A stretch of 64,000 nucleotides of DNA, taken from positions 1 through 64,000 of the forward strand of contig JAHBYV010000002.1 of the NCBI GenBank assembly GCA_019635795.1, in the 5' to 3' direction. The translations under genes were made by a program, and so were the position numbers. A model generated the notes under the pieces. The model was not told the origin of the DNA. It searched no databases and worked only from the letters and a program-made list of their open reading frames with translations. The DNA comes from Rhizobiaceae bacterium (GTDB lineage: Bacteria > Pseudomonadota > Alphaproteobacteria > Rhizobiales > Rhizobiaceae). This document shows, piece after piece, positions 48,801 through 55,949 of the stretch. Within the stretch, counting starts at the first letter, position 1; each line of letters opens with the position of its first letter.

Positions 48801-49369
48801 CGCACCCGCTGGATGAGTTTAAGGCAACGCTGGAGAAAATGCGCGTCCAGACCTGGGCGGATTTCTCCGCCGCGGTCAAGCGCGGCGCTACGGCTGGGCG
48901 TCTGGCTGGAACGGTGTCCTCCCGGCAGGAGCGCAAAACTCGCACCGGCAACAAGATGGGCATTGTCATATTCTCCGACACGTCCGGACAATATGAAGCT
49001 GTGCTGTTCTCAGAGGCGCTTGCCCAGTTCCGCGATTATCTCGAACCCGGTCGCTCACTTGTCATAACGGTAGCGGCAGAAGACCGTCCGGAAGGGGTAA
49101 ACCTGCGCATTCAGGGCGTCAAATCACTCGAAGACGAGGCCATTCAGGCCCAAAAGTCGATGCGCATATTCCTGCGTGACGACAAGCCGCTTCCAACGCT
49201 GGCCACACAGCTCTCGCTCAAGGGCGATGGTCAGGTCAGCTTTATCGTTATCAAGGATGAAGGTAAGGGCGAGGTCGAGATCGAACTGCCGGAGCGTTAC
49301 AGGTTTGATGAACGCGTTGCCAACGCTATGCGGTCAATGCCCGGAGTGGTTGAAGTCCAGCTTGTATAA
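45833..49369 (+). CDS. dnaE: DNA polymerase III alpha subunit
   Basis: A 1178-residue replicative polymerase, DnaE1 type. An N-terminal PHP domain begins at about residue 30 (FVHLRVHSAYSLLEGALPHG). The palm domain has GPGRGSGAGSLVAY and PDFDVDF, with catalytic Asp440 and Asp442. The helix-hairpin-helix region and the C-terminal OB domain (GRLAGTVSSRQERKTRTGNK) follow. A GTG at 45830 directly precedes the ATG. No strong ribosome binding site is visible. It is 69 bases after pccA and may be partly read through from it. Confidence 0.96.
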   Translation: MATDRPPRDPILRAARQEQEPQPKAAVRTFVHLRVHSAYSLLEGALPHGKIIAHATKDQSPAIAVTDTNNLFGALEFAQKASKDGVQPIVGVQLDVSFDTADGAQVSRSPRRQGPDLSPLILLVATEQGYSNLMRIVSLAYLETPNGEPVHRNATQLEGLTEGLICLTGGPRGPIGSAIRAGQPDAARERLELLKRLFGNRLYVELERLGGYDRAVEAGTVELAYEMELPLVATNEAFFLGRDDFEAHDALIAIAEGSVIASDDRRRLSPDNHLKTSAEMTILFADLPEAIENTVEIARRCSYFPKNRAPILPRFTGGDASNADEVVAAEAAELARQAREGLAARLAAHGPYKGYTVEDYEKRLEYELSIIERMKYPGYFLIVADFIKWAKSQGIPVGPGRGSGAGSLVAYATTITDIDPLRFSLLFERFLNPDRVSMPDFDVDFCQDRREEVIRYVQQKYGRDQVGQIITFGTLQARAVLRDVGRVLQMPYGQVDRLCKMVPANPANPVTLAKAIEGEPRFAEEAEREPIVETLLAFAQKLEGLYRHASTHAAGIVIGDRPLLELVPMYRDPRSDMPVTQFNMKKVEDAGLVKFDFLGLKTLTVLQTAVEYIKRRGVDIDLSALPLDDAKTFEMLSRGEVVGVFQVESAGMRKALLGMKPDRIEDIIALVALYRPGPMENIPTYNSRKHGHEEIASIHPKIDHLVTETQGVIVYQEQVMQIAQELSGYSLGEADLLRRAMGKKIRAEMDKQRERFVTGAVERGVAKPQADFIFDLLAKFADYGFNKSHAAAYAVVSYQTAYLKAHFPVEFLAASMSLDMSNTEKLAEFRQDAMRLAIEVVPPSVKTSFRKFEVGENKIFYALAAIKGIGDAAVEHIVEKRAERQFESLEDFIHRIDPKIVGKRVLESLIMAGALDCFGRDRAELMAGVETMMAAAAFAQSSASSDQIDIFGAGSGSRKPDPIRLPIAEPWPPAERLHREFQVVGFYLSAHPLDEFKATLEKMRVQTWADFSAAVKRGATAGRLAGTVSSRQERKTRTGNKMGIVIFSDTSGQYEAVLFSEALAQFRDYLEPGRSLVITVAAEDRPEGVNLRIQGVKSLEDEAIQAQKSMRIFLRDDKPLPTLATQLSLKGDGQVSFIVIKDEGKGEVEIELPERYRFDERVANAMRSMPGVVEVQLV

Positions 49370-49375
49370 GCAGTC

Positions 49376-49996
49376 TCAGGGCAGGAAGCTGGCTGGTTCG
49401 CCTTCGAGCGCTTTCGCTAGCAGTTTTTGGTACTGCTTGCGCGGCACGTCTATCGCGCCGAAGCGCGCGAGATGCTCGGTAGTGAACTGTGTATCCAACA
49501 GAGTAAAGCTTTGCCGCTTTAATTGTTCGACAAGGTGGACAAGACAAACTTTCGAGGCATCGCGCTCGAAGGAAAACATGCTTTCGCCGAAGAATGCGCG
49601 GCCCAGCGTGACCCCATATAGTCCGCCGACCAGCTTTCCGTCACGCCAGGCTTCGACCGTATGGCAATGTCCAATTCGGAAAAGCTCTGCATAGGCTTCG
49701 CGTATGGGCTCATTTATCCACGTCGAAGGGCGTATCGGACGGGATTCGGCGCAAGCGGCAATCACACCATCAAAATCGTAGTCAAACCGGATTTCGAATC
49801 GGTTTTGACGAACAATTTTTGCCAGACTGCGTGGAATGTGAAATTCGTCGAGCGGGATAATGCCGCGCAATTCGGGCTGAACCCAGAAAACCTCGGGATC
49901 GTCCGCGCTTTCTGCCATAGGGAAAACCCCTGTGGCATAGGCGCGAAGCAGCAAGTCTACTGGTATTCGATGGCCAGGTGCATAAGGACGGGCCAT
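49376..49996 (-). CDS. aat: Leucyl/phenylalanyl-tRNA-protein transferase
   Basis: A 206-residue N-end-rule enzyme that adds Leu or Phe to proteins with N-terminal Arg or Lys, marking them for Clp[63 protein letters not shown] and [12 protein letters not shown] are diagnostic. The frame extends back into accC, but ATG 49996, ten bases past the accC stop, matches relatives; its likely GGAGG lies in the end of accC. Last gene of the leftward string. Its stop is six bases from the convergent dnaE stop. Confidence 0.95.
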   Translation of the reverse strand: MARPYAPGHRIPVDLLLRAYATGVFPMAESADDPEVFWVQPELRGIIPLDEFHIPRSLAKIVRQNRFEIRFDYDFDGVIAACAESRPIRPSTWINEPIREAYAELFRIGHCHTVEAWRDGKLVGGLYGVTLGRAFFGESMFSFERDASKVCLVHLVEQLKRQSFTLLDTQFTTEHLARFGAIDVPRKQYQKLLAKALEGEPASFLP

Positions 49997-50006
49997 GCCT
50001 TTGGCG

Positions 50007-51353
50007 TTATGCCTCCGGCTTGGCCAGGTATTTCTCCAGCCAGTGGATGTCATAGTCGCCATTGGCAATGTCAGGATTATTCACAAGGTCCTGAAACAGC
50101 GGCAAAGTCGTCTTGATACCATCCACGACAAATTCATTCAGCGCGCGGCGCAAGCGCATCATGCACTCAACACGGTTGCGCCCGTGAACAATGAGTTTGC
50201 CAATCAGGCTGTCGTAATAAGGTGGAATTCGGTAGCCCGAGTACACTCCTGAATCCACCCGAATGCCGAGTCCGCCCGGTGTGTGGAAATGCGTGATGGT
50301 CCCGGGCGAGGGCGTGAAGGTCCGTGGATCTTCCGCATTGATACGGCACTCGATGGCGTGACCCTGAAAACGAATATCGTCCTGCGTAACAGACAGACCG
50401 CCACCAGAAGCAACGCGAATCTGTTCGTGCACAAGGTCTATACCCGTAATCGCTTCCGTAACGGGATGCTCAACCTGAAGGCGGGTGTTCATTTCGATGA
50501 AATAGAACTCACCGTTCTCGTAGAGGAACTCGATTGTGCCCGCGCCAGAATATCCGAGATTGGCGACAGCCGTGGCGCATATTTCGCCAATTCGGCTGCG
50601 TTCGGCCGAGTTCAGGGCAGGGGAATTTGCTTCTTCCCACACCTTCTGATGGCGGCGCTGTAGTGAGCAATCGCGTTCGCCAAGATGCACGCCCTTGCCA
50701 GCACCGTCTCCGAATACCTGAATTTCAATGTGGCGCGGCTTTTCCAGATACTTCTCGATGTAAACGGAATCGTCGCCGAAAGCTGCTCCAGCTTCGGAGC
50801 GGGCTGTTGCAAGCGCAATATCGAGGTCTTCCTCGTTGCGCGCAACTTTCATACCACGACCACCGCCGCCGGCAGACGCCTTGATAATAACCGGATAACC
50901 TATTTCCGAGGCAACGCGCTTGGCCTCAACTGGATCAGAAATAGCCCCGTCTGACCCCGGCACGACAGGAATTCCGAGGCGCTTAGCGGTTCGCTTGGCC
51001 TCGATCTTGTCGCCCATCATGCGGATGTGATCCCCCGAGGGACCAATAAACGTTATGTTGTGAGCAGCCAGAATGTCAGCAAATTTGGCATTCTCAGACA
51101 GGAAGCCGTAGCCCGGATGCACAGCGTCTGCGCCGGTGATTTCACATGCTGCGACGATCTGGTGAATGTTAAGGTAGCTGTCGCGAGAGGGTGGTGGGCC
51201 GATACAGACGCTTTCGTCGGCGAGGCGCACATGCATTGCATCAGCGTCCGCAGTCGAATGCACTACCACGGTCTGGATGCCAAGTTCCTTGGCTGCGCGC
51301 AGGACGCGAAGTGCAATTTCGCCGCGATTGGCTATAAGGATTTTTTGGAACAT
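50007..51353 (-). CDS. accC: Acetyl-CoA carboxylase, biotin carboxylase subunit
   Basis: A 448-residue ATP-grasp enzyme that carboxylates the biotin on AccB, the first step of fatty-acid synthesis. [20 protein letters not shown], the ATP loop [34 protein letters not shown] and [14 protein letters not shown] are canonical. It is clearly distinct from the longer PccA upstream: there is no carrier domain. Four bases separate it from accB. Both the gene order and the length are those of the housekeeping enzyme. Confidence 0.97.
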   Translation of the reverse strand: MFQKILIANRGEIALRVLRAAKELGIQTVVVHSTADADAMHVRLADESVCIGPPPSRDSYLNIHQIVAACEITGADAVHPGYGFLSENAKFADILAAHNITFIGPSGDHIRMMGDKIEAKRTAKRLGIPVVPGSDGAISDPVEAKRVASEIGYPVIIKASAGGGGRGMKVARNEEDLDIALATARSEAGAAFGDDSVYIEKYLEKPRHIEIQVFGDGAGKGVHLGERDCSLQRRHQKVWEEANSPALNSAERSRIGEICATAVANLGYSGAGTIEFLYENGEFYFIEMNTRLQVEHPVTEAITGIDLVHEQIRVASGGGLSVTQDDIRFQGHAIECRINAEDPRTFTPSPGTITHFHTPGGLGIRVDSGVYSGYRIPPYYDSLIGKLIVHGRNRVECMMRLRRALNEFVVDGIKTTLPLFQDLVNNPDIANGDYDIHWLEKYLAKPEA

Positions 51354-51357
51354 CGGC

Positions 51358-51828
51358 TTATTCGATCACCACCAGAGGTTCACCGAATTCGACGGGCTGG
51401 GCATCTTCAAAAAGGATTGCCGTTACCGTGCCAGAACGCGGCGCAGGAATCTGGTTCATAGTTTTCATGGCTTCGATGATAAGCAGGGTCTGGCCCTCTT
51501 TCACCTGCTGCCCGACCTCTACAAATGTCTTGGCGCCAGGCGATGGAGCGCTATAGGCCGTTCCAACCATCGGAGAAAGAACCGCATTCCGGGAAGTATC
51601 TGCGCTTGCTGCGGGCGCGACAGCGGCAGGCGCTGTTGGCGCAGCCGGAGCGGGCGCTGGCGCATAGGCTGCCGGCGCGGCAAAGGCATGGACCGCGGCA
51701 CCACCGCGAGAGACGCGAACCTTTAAATCCCCTAACTCGACCTCAATCTCGGTCAGGTTGGTGTCATTGAGAATTCCCGCGAGATCGCGGATAAGTTGCT
51801 GGTCCACAGCGGACTTCTTGATTGACAT
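51358..51828 (-). CDS. accB: Acetyl-CoA carboxylase biotin carboxyl carrier protein
   Basis: A 156-residue carrier. An N-terminal helical part ([20 protein letters not shown]) is followed by an Ala/Pro-rich linker (about 55-85) and the biotinyl domain. Biotin attaches to Lys122 in EAMKTMN; the second residue after lysine is Thr in place of the common Met, as in several Rhizobiales. ATG 51828 has GGAAGG at eight bases. An upstream in-frame ATG overlaps aroQ and is rejected. Confidence 0.95.
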   Translation of the reverse strand: MSIKKSAVDQQLIRDLAGILNDTNLTEIEVELGDLKVRVSRGGAAVHAFAAPAAYAPAPAPAAPTAPAAVAPAASADTSRNAVLSPMVGTAYSAPSPGAKTFVEVGQQVKEGQTLLIIEAMKTMNQIPAPRSGTVTAILFEDAQPVEFGEPLVVIE

Positions 51829-51854
51829 CTCTATGCCTTCCGTTTGTGCCGACA

Positions 51855-52286
51855 TCAGCCGGCCAGCGCCTGAAGCGCCAGAATGTAGCTTAGCGGCCCA
51901 AATCCACAGATCATACCGGTGGCCACCGGTGCAATCATTGACTTGTGCCTGAAAGTTTCGCGCGCATGTATGTTAGAAAGGTGAACTTCCACCACTTTCA
52001 GCGGCGCAACTGCGCGAATAGCGTCATGGATCGCGATGGAGGTGTGCGTGTAAGCCCCGGCGTTCAGAACCACACCGGCAGCCTTGTCACCTGCTTCATG
52101 GATCCAGTCCACCAACTCACCTTCATGATTCGTTTGCCGGAATTCAATGTCAAAACCAAGAGCTGCGGCCTGAGCGCGGCAATCATCGGCAATCGTGGCA
52201 AGTGTTTTGCCGCCATAGATTCCCGGTTCACGCTTCCCCAGCGCGTTCAGATTTGGTCCGTTTAGCACATAGATCAGTTTCGACAT
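51855..52286 (-). CDS. aroQ: 3-Dehydroquinate dehydratase, type II
   Basis: A 143-residue dodecameric enzyme of the shikimate pathway that converts 3-dehydroquinate to 3-dehydroshikimate. [20 protein letters not shown] with the catalytic Tyr24, [16 protein letters not shown] and [17 protein letters not shown] with the active-site histidine are all present. GGAAAG precedes the ATG. It lies ahead of accB, a grouping common in proteobacteria. A 121-base gap to dsbA upstream contains TATAAG and TATAGA boxes on the minus strand, possible -10 elements. Confidence 0.97.
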   Translation of the reverse strand: MSKLIYVLNGPNLNALGKREPGIYGGKTLATIADDCRAQAAALGFDIEFRQTNHEGELVDWIHEAGDKAAGVVLNAGAYTHTSIAIHDAIRAVAPLKVVEVHLSNIHARETFRHKSMIAPVATGMICGFGPLSYILALQALAG

Positions 52287-52407
52287 ACGAATCTTTCCGC
52301 GATTCAGCCCGGAAGCTGCGCGAACCCTCTATAGTTGGCTTATAACGAGGGGAAAAGTCCACAAGAGTGTTGTTTTTCTATCCACAACTGCTTGTACCAA
52401 TTTTTAT

Positions 52408-53205
52408 TCAACACGCGGCTGTCTGGCATTGTTCACGCGCAGCAGCAATTTTCTGACTCAGAATTTGTTCGCCCAGCGCACCGAATACCACTTCATCGCC
52501 AATAACGTATGAAGGCGTGCCTGTAATCTGAAGGCGATCGGCCAGCTCAAAGTTCTTCTGAAGCGCAGCAATCACTTCAGGCTTTTGCATTTCCGCCCTC
52601 AATGCTGCTTCATCTGCACCAAGCGCCACGGCGATGCTGACCGCGCTTTCTTCCGTGGCCCTGCCTTTGTCTCCACCCAGAAGCTGATTGTGAAATTCAG
52701 TGTATTTCTCAGGCATCAAACGATGAAAAGCCTGTGAAACTATATGTGCCCTTTGAGAATCGGGGCCGAGGATGGGAAGCTCCTTGAGGACAAAACGCAA
52801 GTCAGGATCGGCCTTCGTGAGGGCGTACATGTCGTCCATGGCGCGCCGGCAGAAGCCGCAATTGTAGTCGTAAAACTCGACAATGGTTGTTTTGCCCTGC
52901 GGGTTTCCGATCACTGCATCACTGGGGGCCTTGAAGATGTCGGCGCTAGCATCCTTGATCGTTGCCATGGAGGCTTGCAGTTGTTCTGCGCGCTCCTTTT
53001 CTTCCATCACTGTCTGCATTTCTGTCAGCAGCTCAGGATTGGCCAACAGATAATTACGGATAGATTCGCCGAGCTCGGGCGTCGCGCCTGTAGCAGCCGC
53101 GTTCACCGGAACGTTCATCCCCGAGCGGGCGATCTGGTAGCCGCACACAAGGGCGGCCAGCGAAACGATAGTACCGGCAACGCCAATCGGGATAAGCTTT
53201 TTCAT
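52408..53205 (-). CDS. DsbA-family periplasmic thiol-disulfide oxidoreductase
   Basis: A 265-residue secreted or anchored protein. An N-terminal hydrophobic segment (residues 4-23) is followed by a helical extension (about 42-95), as in ScsC/DsbA-like proteins with an oligomerising N-terminus. The thioredoxin-fold domain has FYDYNCGFCRRAM with Cys116 and Cys119, and the cis-proline loop TGTPSYV. It probably oxidises or isomerises disulfides in exported proteins. Fifteen bases separate it from the upstream M48 protease gene, so both periplasmic factors are cotranscribed. Confidence 0.85.
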   Translation of the reverse strand: MKKLIPIGVAGTIVSLAALVCGYQIARSGMNVPVNAAATGATPELGESIRNYLLANPELLTEMQTVMEEKERAEQLQASMATIKDASADIFKAPSDAVIGNPQGKTTIVEFYDYNCGFCRRAMDDMYALTKADPDLRFVLKELPILGPDSQRAHIVSQAFHRLMPEKYTEFHNQLLGGDKGRATEESAVSIAVALGADEAALRAEMQKPEVIAALQKNFELADRLQITGTPSYVIGDEVVFGALGEQILSQKIAAAREQCQTAAC

Positions 53206-53220
53206 GGAATGATGTCCGTA

Positions 53221-54618
53221 TTAGCCGCGAGGTTTGCGGTAGTTTATAATGTCCTGAGCGCGCTGCCATGCAGCCGAGCCAGGTTTCAACTTTAACTGCG
53301 CTCTCGCGGCAAAGATTTTTGCCTGACGTATATTACCGCTGTAAAAGTAACCATCCGCTGAAGCGAGTTCCGCCTGTCCTATATCACCGAGCTGCCCGTG
53401 GGCCTGAGCGAGATAACGATATGCTACCGTGTTTTCCGGATCGACAGCCAGCCCGCGCTGGAGCGCCTGAATGGCTTGCCTGGTTGTGTCTTTCTTGCCT
53501 TGCGCAAGAAGAGCCTGACCGTAAGAAATTTGCAGCGCGCTGGAACGGGAGGGATCCAGCTTGATGGCCCTGGCATAGGCTTCCGCAGCTTCGCGTGGTC
53601 GGTTGGCTTTCATCAACGTGTCGCCGCGCAACTCGTAATGGTACGGGTTCTTCGGCTCGGCTTTTATAAGGGCATCGATCTTGGCAAGCGCCGCGCGAGG
53701 GTTGCCATGGAGATAGCCTTCAATCGCTTCACCATAGTTTTTTGCTTCTACATCCTTGTTTTGCCGGAATAGCTGCTGGGTTGAGCCCTTGCCATTGGTG
53801 AAAGCGGCAATTTTGGCGCGTGCCCTGTCGTGACGCTGCTGCAATTCGGCTGCGTCGCGCTTGTCGTAATAAGGACTCTTGCGAGCCAGAACTTCGAGAT
53901 TCGCGATGCGGTCGCGCGGGGTAGGGTGGCTGATCTGGTAGGGGTCCACGCGAGTTCCCGATAGCGCGAGAGCAGACTGGAAGCGCTTGAAGGTTCTCAG
54001 CATTCCACGTGCCGACTGTTGAGTCGCTTCAAGATAGGTCAAGGCGGAGCGATCTGCGGCCGTTTCCTCTGTGCGCTGGTAGGCAAGCAGACTGCGACGC
54101 GCAACTTCCGTTGAGCCGGTTGCCATGCCCATGCCAACGCCGCCGAGTTCACCTTGTTTTGTTGCTGCTCCAGCGGCCAGCGTGCCCATCCCGAGTAACA
54201 TGCCAACAATTGCCAATGTCTTGGCGCGGTCTACCTGAAGGCGCAGGCGCTCCTGATGACCGCCAGCGAGGTGGCCGATTTCATGCGCCAGAACGCCTAT
54301 AACCTCGTTTGGCGTTTCAGCTATCATGAGCGTGCCGGTATTCATGAAGATGCGGCGGCCTGAAACAAACGCGTTGAAACCGGGGTTGTTAACCAGCACG
54401 ATTTCGACATTCTTGCGGGTAAGACCTGCCGCCGCCAGCAAAGGCCGCGCGTAATCACGCACAAGCGCTTCAATTTCTGCATCGCGCACTATCGGCAAAT
54501 TTTGTGCGCTTGCTGAAACAGCACCGGATAGAGCGACGGCGCAGCTCAGCAGCAGCGCGCAAAGGCTACGACCGACAGTTCTTGCAGCAGCAATGCGCGC
54601 GATTCGAAAACTGGACAT
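53221..54618 (-). CDS. M48-family periplasmic metalloprotease with TPR repeats (BepA-like)
   Basis: A 465-residue protein. A signal peptide (residues 1-38, ending SASA before QN) leads into an M48 peptidase domain with the zinc motif HEIGH at 112-116 and the third ligand in RTEETAADRSALTYL. The C-terminal half (about 270-460) holds TPR helices such as NPYHYELRGDTLMKANRPRE. The architecture is that of BepA/YfgC, which repairs or degrades outer-membrane assembly intermediates. The frame is open to 54930, but ATG 54618 starts the signal peptide. First gene of the leftward string. Confidence 0.87.
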   Translation of the reverse strand: MSSFRIARIAAARTVGRSLCALLLSCAVALSGAVSASAQNLPIVRDAEIEALVRDYARPLLAAAGLTRKNVEIVLVNNPGFNAFVSGRRIFMNTGTLMIAETPNEVIGVLAHEIGHLAGGHQERLRLQVDRAKTLAIVGMLLGMGTLAAGAATKQGELGGVGMGMATGSTEVARRSLLAYQRTEETAADRSALTYLEATQQSARGMLRTFKRFQSALALSGTRVDPYQISHPTPRDRIANLEVLARKSPYYDKRDAAELQQRHDRARAKIAAFTNGKGSTQQLFRQNKDVEAKNYGEAIEGYLHGNPRAALAKIDALIKAEPKNPYHYELRGDTLMKANRPREAAEAYARAIKLDPSRSSALQISYGQALLAQGKKDTTRQAIQALQRGLAVDPENTVAYRYLAQAHGQLGDIGQAELASADGYFYSGNIRQAKIFAARAQLKLKPGSAAWQRAQDIINYRKPRG

Positions 54619-54647
54619 CACCACAGAACTAATAGACCTGCCCTTGC

Positions 54648-54674
54648 TTGAAAAGTGTTGCCAAGCCCTATCAT
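54648..54674 (+). promoter_or_regulatory. Weak candidate promoter for the aminotransferase gene
   Basis: TTGAAA (54648-54653) and TATCAT (54669-54674, 5 of 6 matches) are spaced by only 15 bases, shorter than the optimum. It lies in the 127-base gap divergent from the M48 gene. Confidence 0.3.
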
Positions 54675-54745
54675 GAACTTGTGAAACCCACATCATTCGG
54701 GCATTTGTGCGGCATCTTTGAAGTTTCTTAAATGCCGGAGCTAAC

Positions 54746-55900
54746 ATGGCGATTGCAATTTCGCGCCGCGGCAATGTCGAACCGTTCCATGCAATGGACA
54801 TTCTTGCCGAAGCCAACAGACTAAGGGCGGGAGGTGCCTCGGTCATATCCATGGCCGTGGGACAGCCTTCCGATCCAGCACCGCTTGTGGTGCGGGAGGC
54901 TGCCCGCCGCGCGCTGGATGACGGGCGCATTGGTTACACTGACTCATTGGGGATGCGGCCCCTGCGTGAGGCAATTGCGCGCCATTATGCTGATCATTAT
55001 GACGTGCAGGTTTCCGCTGAACGGGTAGCGATCACGACCGGCTCTTCGGCAGGTTTCAATCTTGCATTCATGGCCATGTTCGATCCGGGCGACAGGATCG
55101 GCATCGCCGTTCCCGGCTATCCTGCCTATCGAAACATAATGGCGGCGCTCGGTCTGGAGGTTGTGGAGATAAGATCGAGCGACGCTCCGTATCTCACTGC
55201 TGAAATGATCGCTCAAGAGCACAATCGCGCGCCTTTGAAGGGCATTCTCTTTGCCAGCCCGGCCAATCCTACGGGTGCAAGCATACCCGCCAATGAGCTG
55301 GAAAGGGTTGTAAATACCGCCCGCGAGCTTGGGATAGCTGTCATCTCCGACGAAATTTATCACCGCCTGAATTTCGCTGGCACGGACAATACGGCCCTTG
55401 CTTTCGGCGATGATATTACCGTCATCAACTCCTTCTCGAAATACTACTGCATGACCGGATGGAGAATTGGATGGATGGTGCTGCCGGAACCCTTGGTCCG
55501 TCCAATCGAGCGCATTCAGCAAAGCCTCTACATTTCGGCCCCGGAGCTTTCTCAAATCGCCGCAATAGAAGCGTTTGAAGCTACGCAAGAACTGGAATTG
55601 GTGAAGAGCCGATATGCTGCAAATCGCGAACTGCTGGGCGAGGGCCTGCCAAAGCTCGGCTTTCCATTGGCTGCCCCGATGGATGGTGCCTTCTATGCTT
55701 ATTGCGACGTCTCCCGCCTCACCAATGACAGCATGGAATTTGCAAGGCGGATGCTGGTGGAGGCAGGTGTTGCCGCCACACCGGGGCGGGATTTCGACCC
55801 CGAGAACGGCCATCGCTACATGCGTTTTTCCTATGCCGGGAGCACCGATGAGATGCGCGAAGCGATAATGCGCGTGTCGAACTGGCTTAACGCGAGATAG
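54746..55900 (+). CDS. Class I/II PLP-dependent aminotransferase
   Basis: A 384-residue fold-type I aminotransferase. VGQPSDPAP, GYTDSLGMRPLREAIARHY, SPANPTGASI, SDEIYHRLNF and the PLP lysine Lys232 in NSFSKYYCMTGWRIGW are conserved, and the carboxylate-binding arginine lies in RYMRFSYAG near the end. The sequence fits aspartate/aromatic-type or alanine-type subfamilies. Substrate cannot be fixed from sequence. It is monocistronic, ending in a strong terminator shared with rne. Confidence 0.82.
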   Translation: MAIAISRRGNVEPFHAMDILAEANRLRAGGASVISMAVGQPSDPAPLVVREAARRALDDGRIGYTDSLGMRPLREAIARHYADHYDVQVSAERVAITTGSSAGFNLAFMAMFDPGDRIGIAVPGYPAYRNIMAALGLEVVEIRSSDAPYLTAEMIAQEHNRAPLKGILFASPANPTGASIPANELERVVNTARELGIAVISDEIYHRLNFAGTDNTALAFGDDITVINSFSKYYCMTGWRIGWMVLPEPLVRPIERIQQSLYISAPELSQIAAIEAFEATQELELVKSRYAANRELLGEGLPKLGFPLAAPMDGAFYAYCDVSRLTNDSMEFARRMLVEAGVAATPGRDFDPENGHRYMRFSYAGSTDEMREAIMRVSNWLNAR

Positions 55901-55907
55901 CCCACAT

Positions 55908-55938
55908 AAAAAACGCCCGGAAAATCCGGGCGTTTTTT
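55908..55938. terminator. Bidirectional terminator between the aminotransferase gene and rne
   Basis: ACGCCCGGA (55913-55921) pairs with TCCGGGCGT (55925-55933) around AAA. An A-run flanks the left side (55908-55912) and a T-run the right (55934-55938), so it can stop transcription from both convergent genes. Confidence 0.93.
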
Positions 55939-55949
55939 GTAACTGGTTA

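Noticed and set aside
54619-54930. Upstream extension of the M48 protease frame
   Set aside because: It runs across the divergent promoter region and into the aminotransferase coding strand. The signal peptide begins at 54618.
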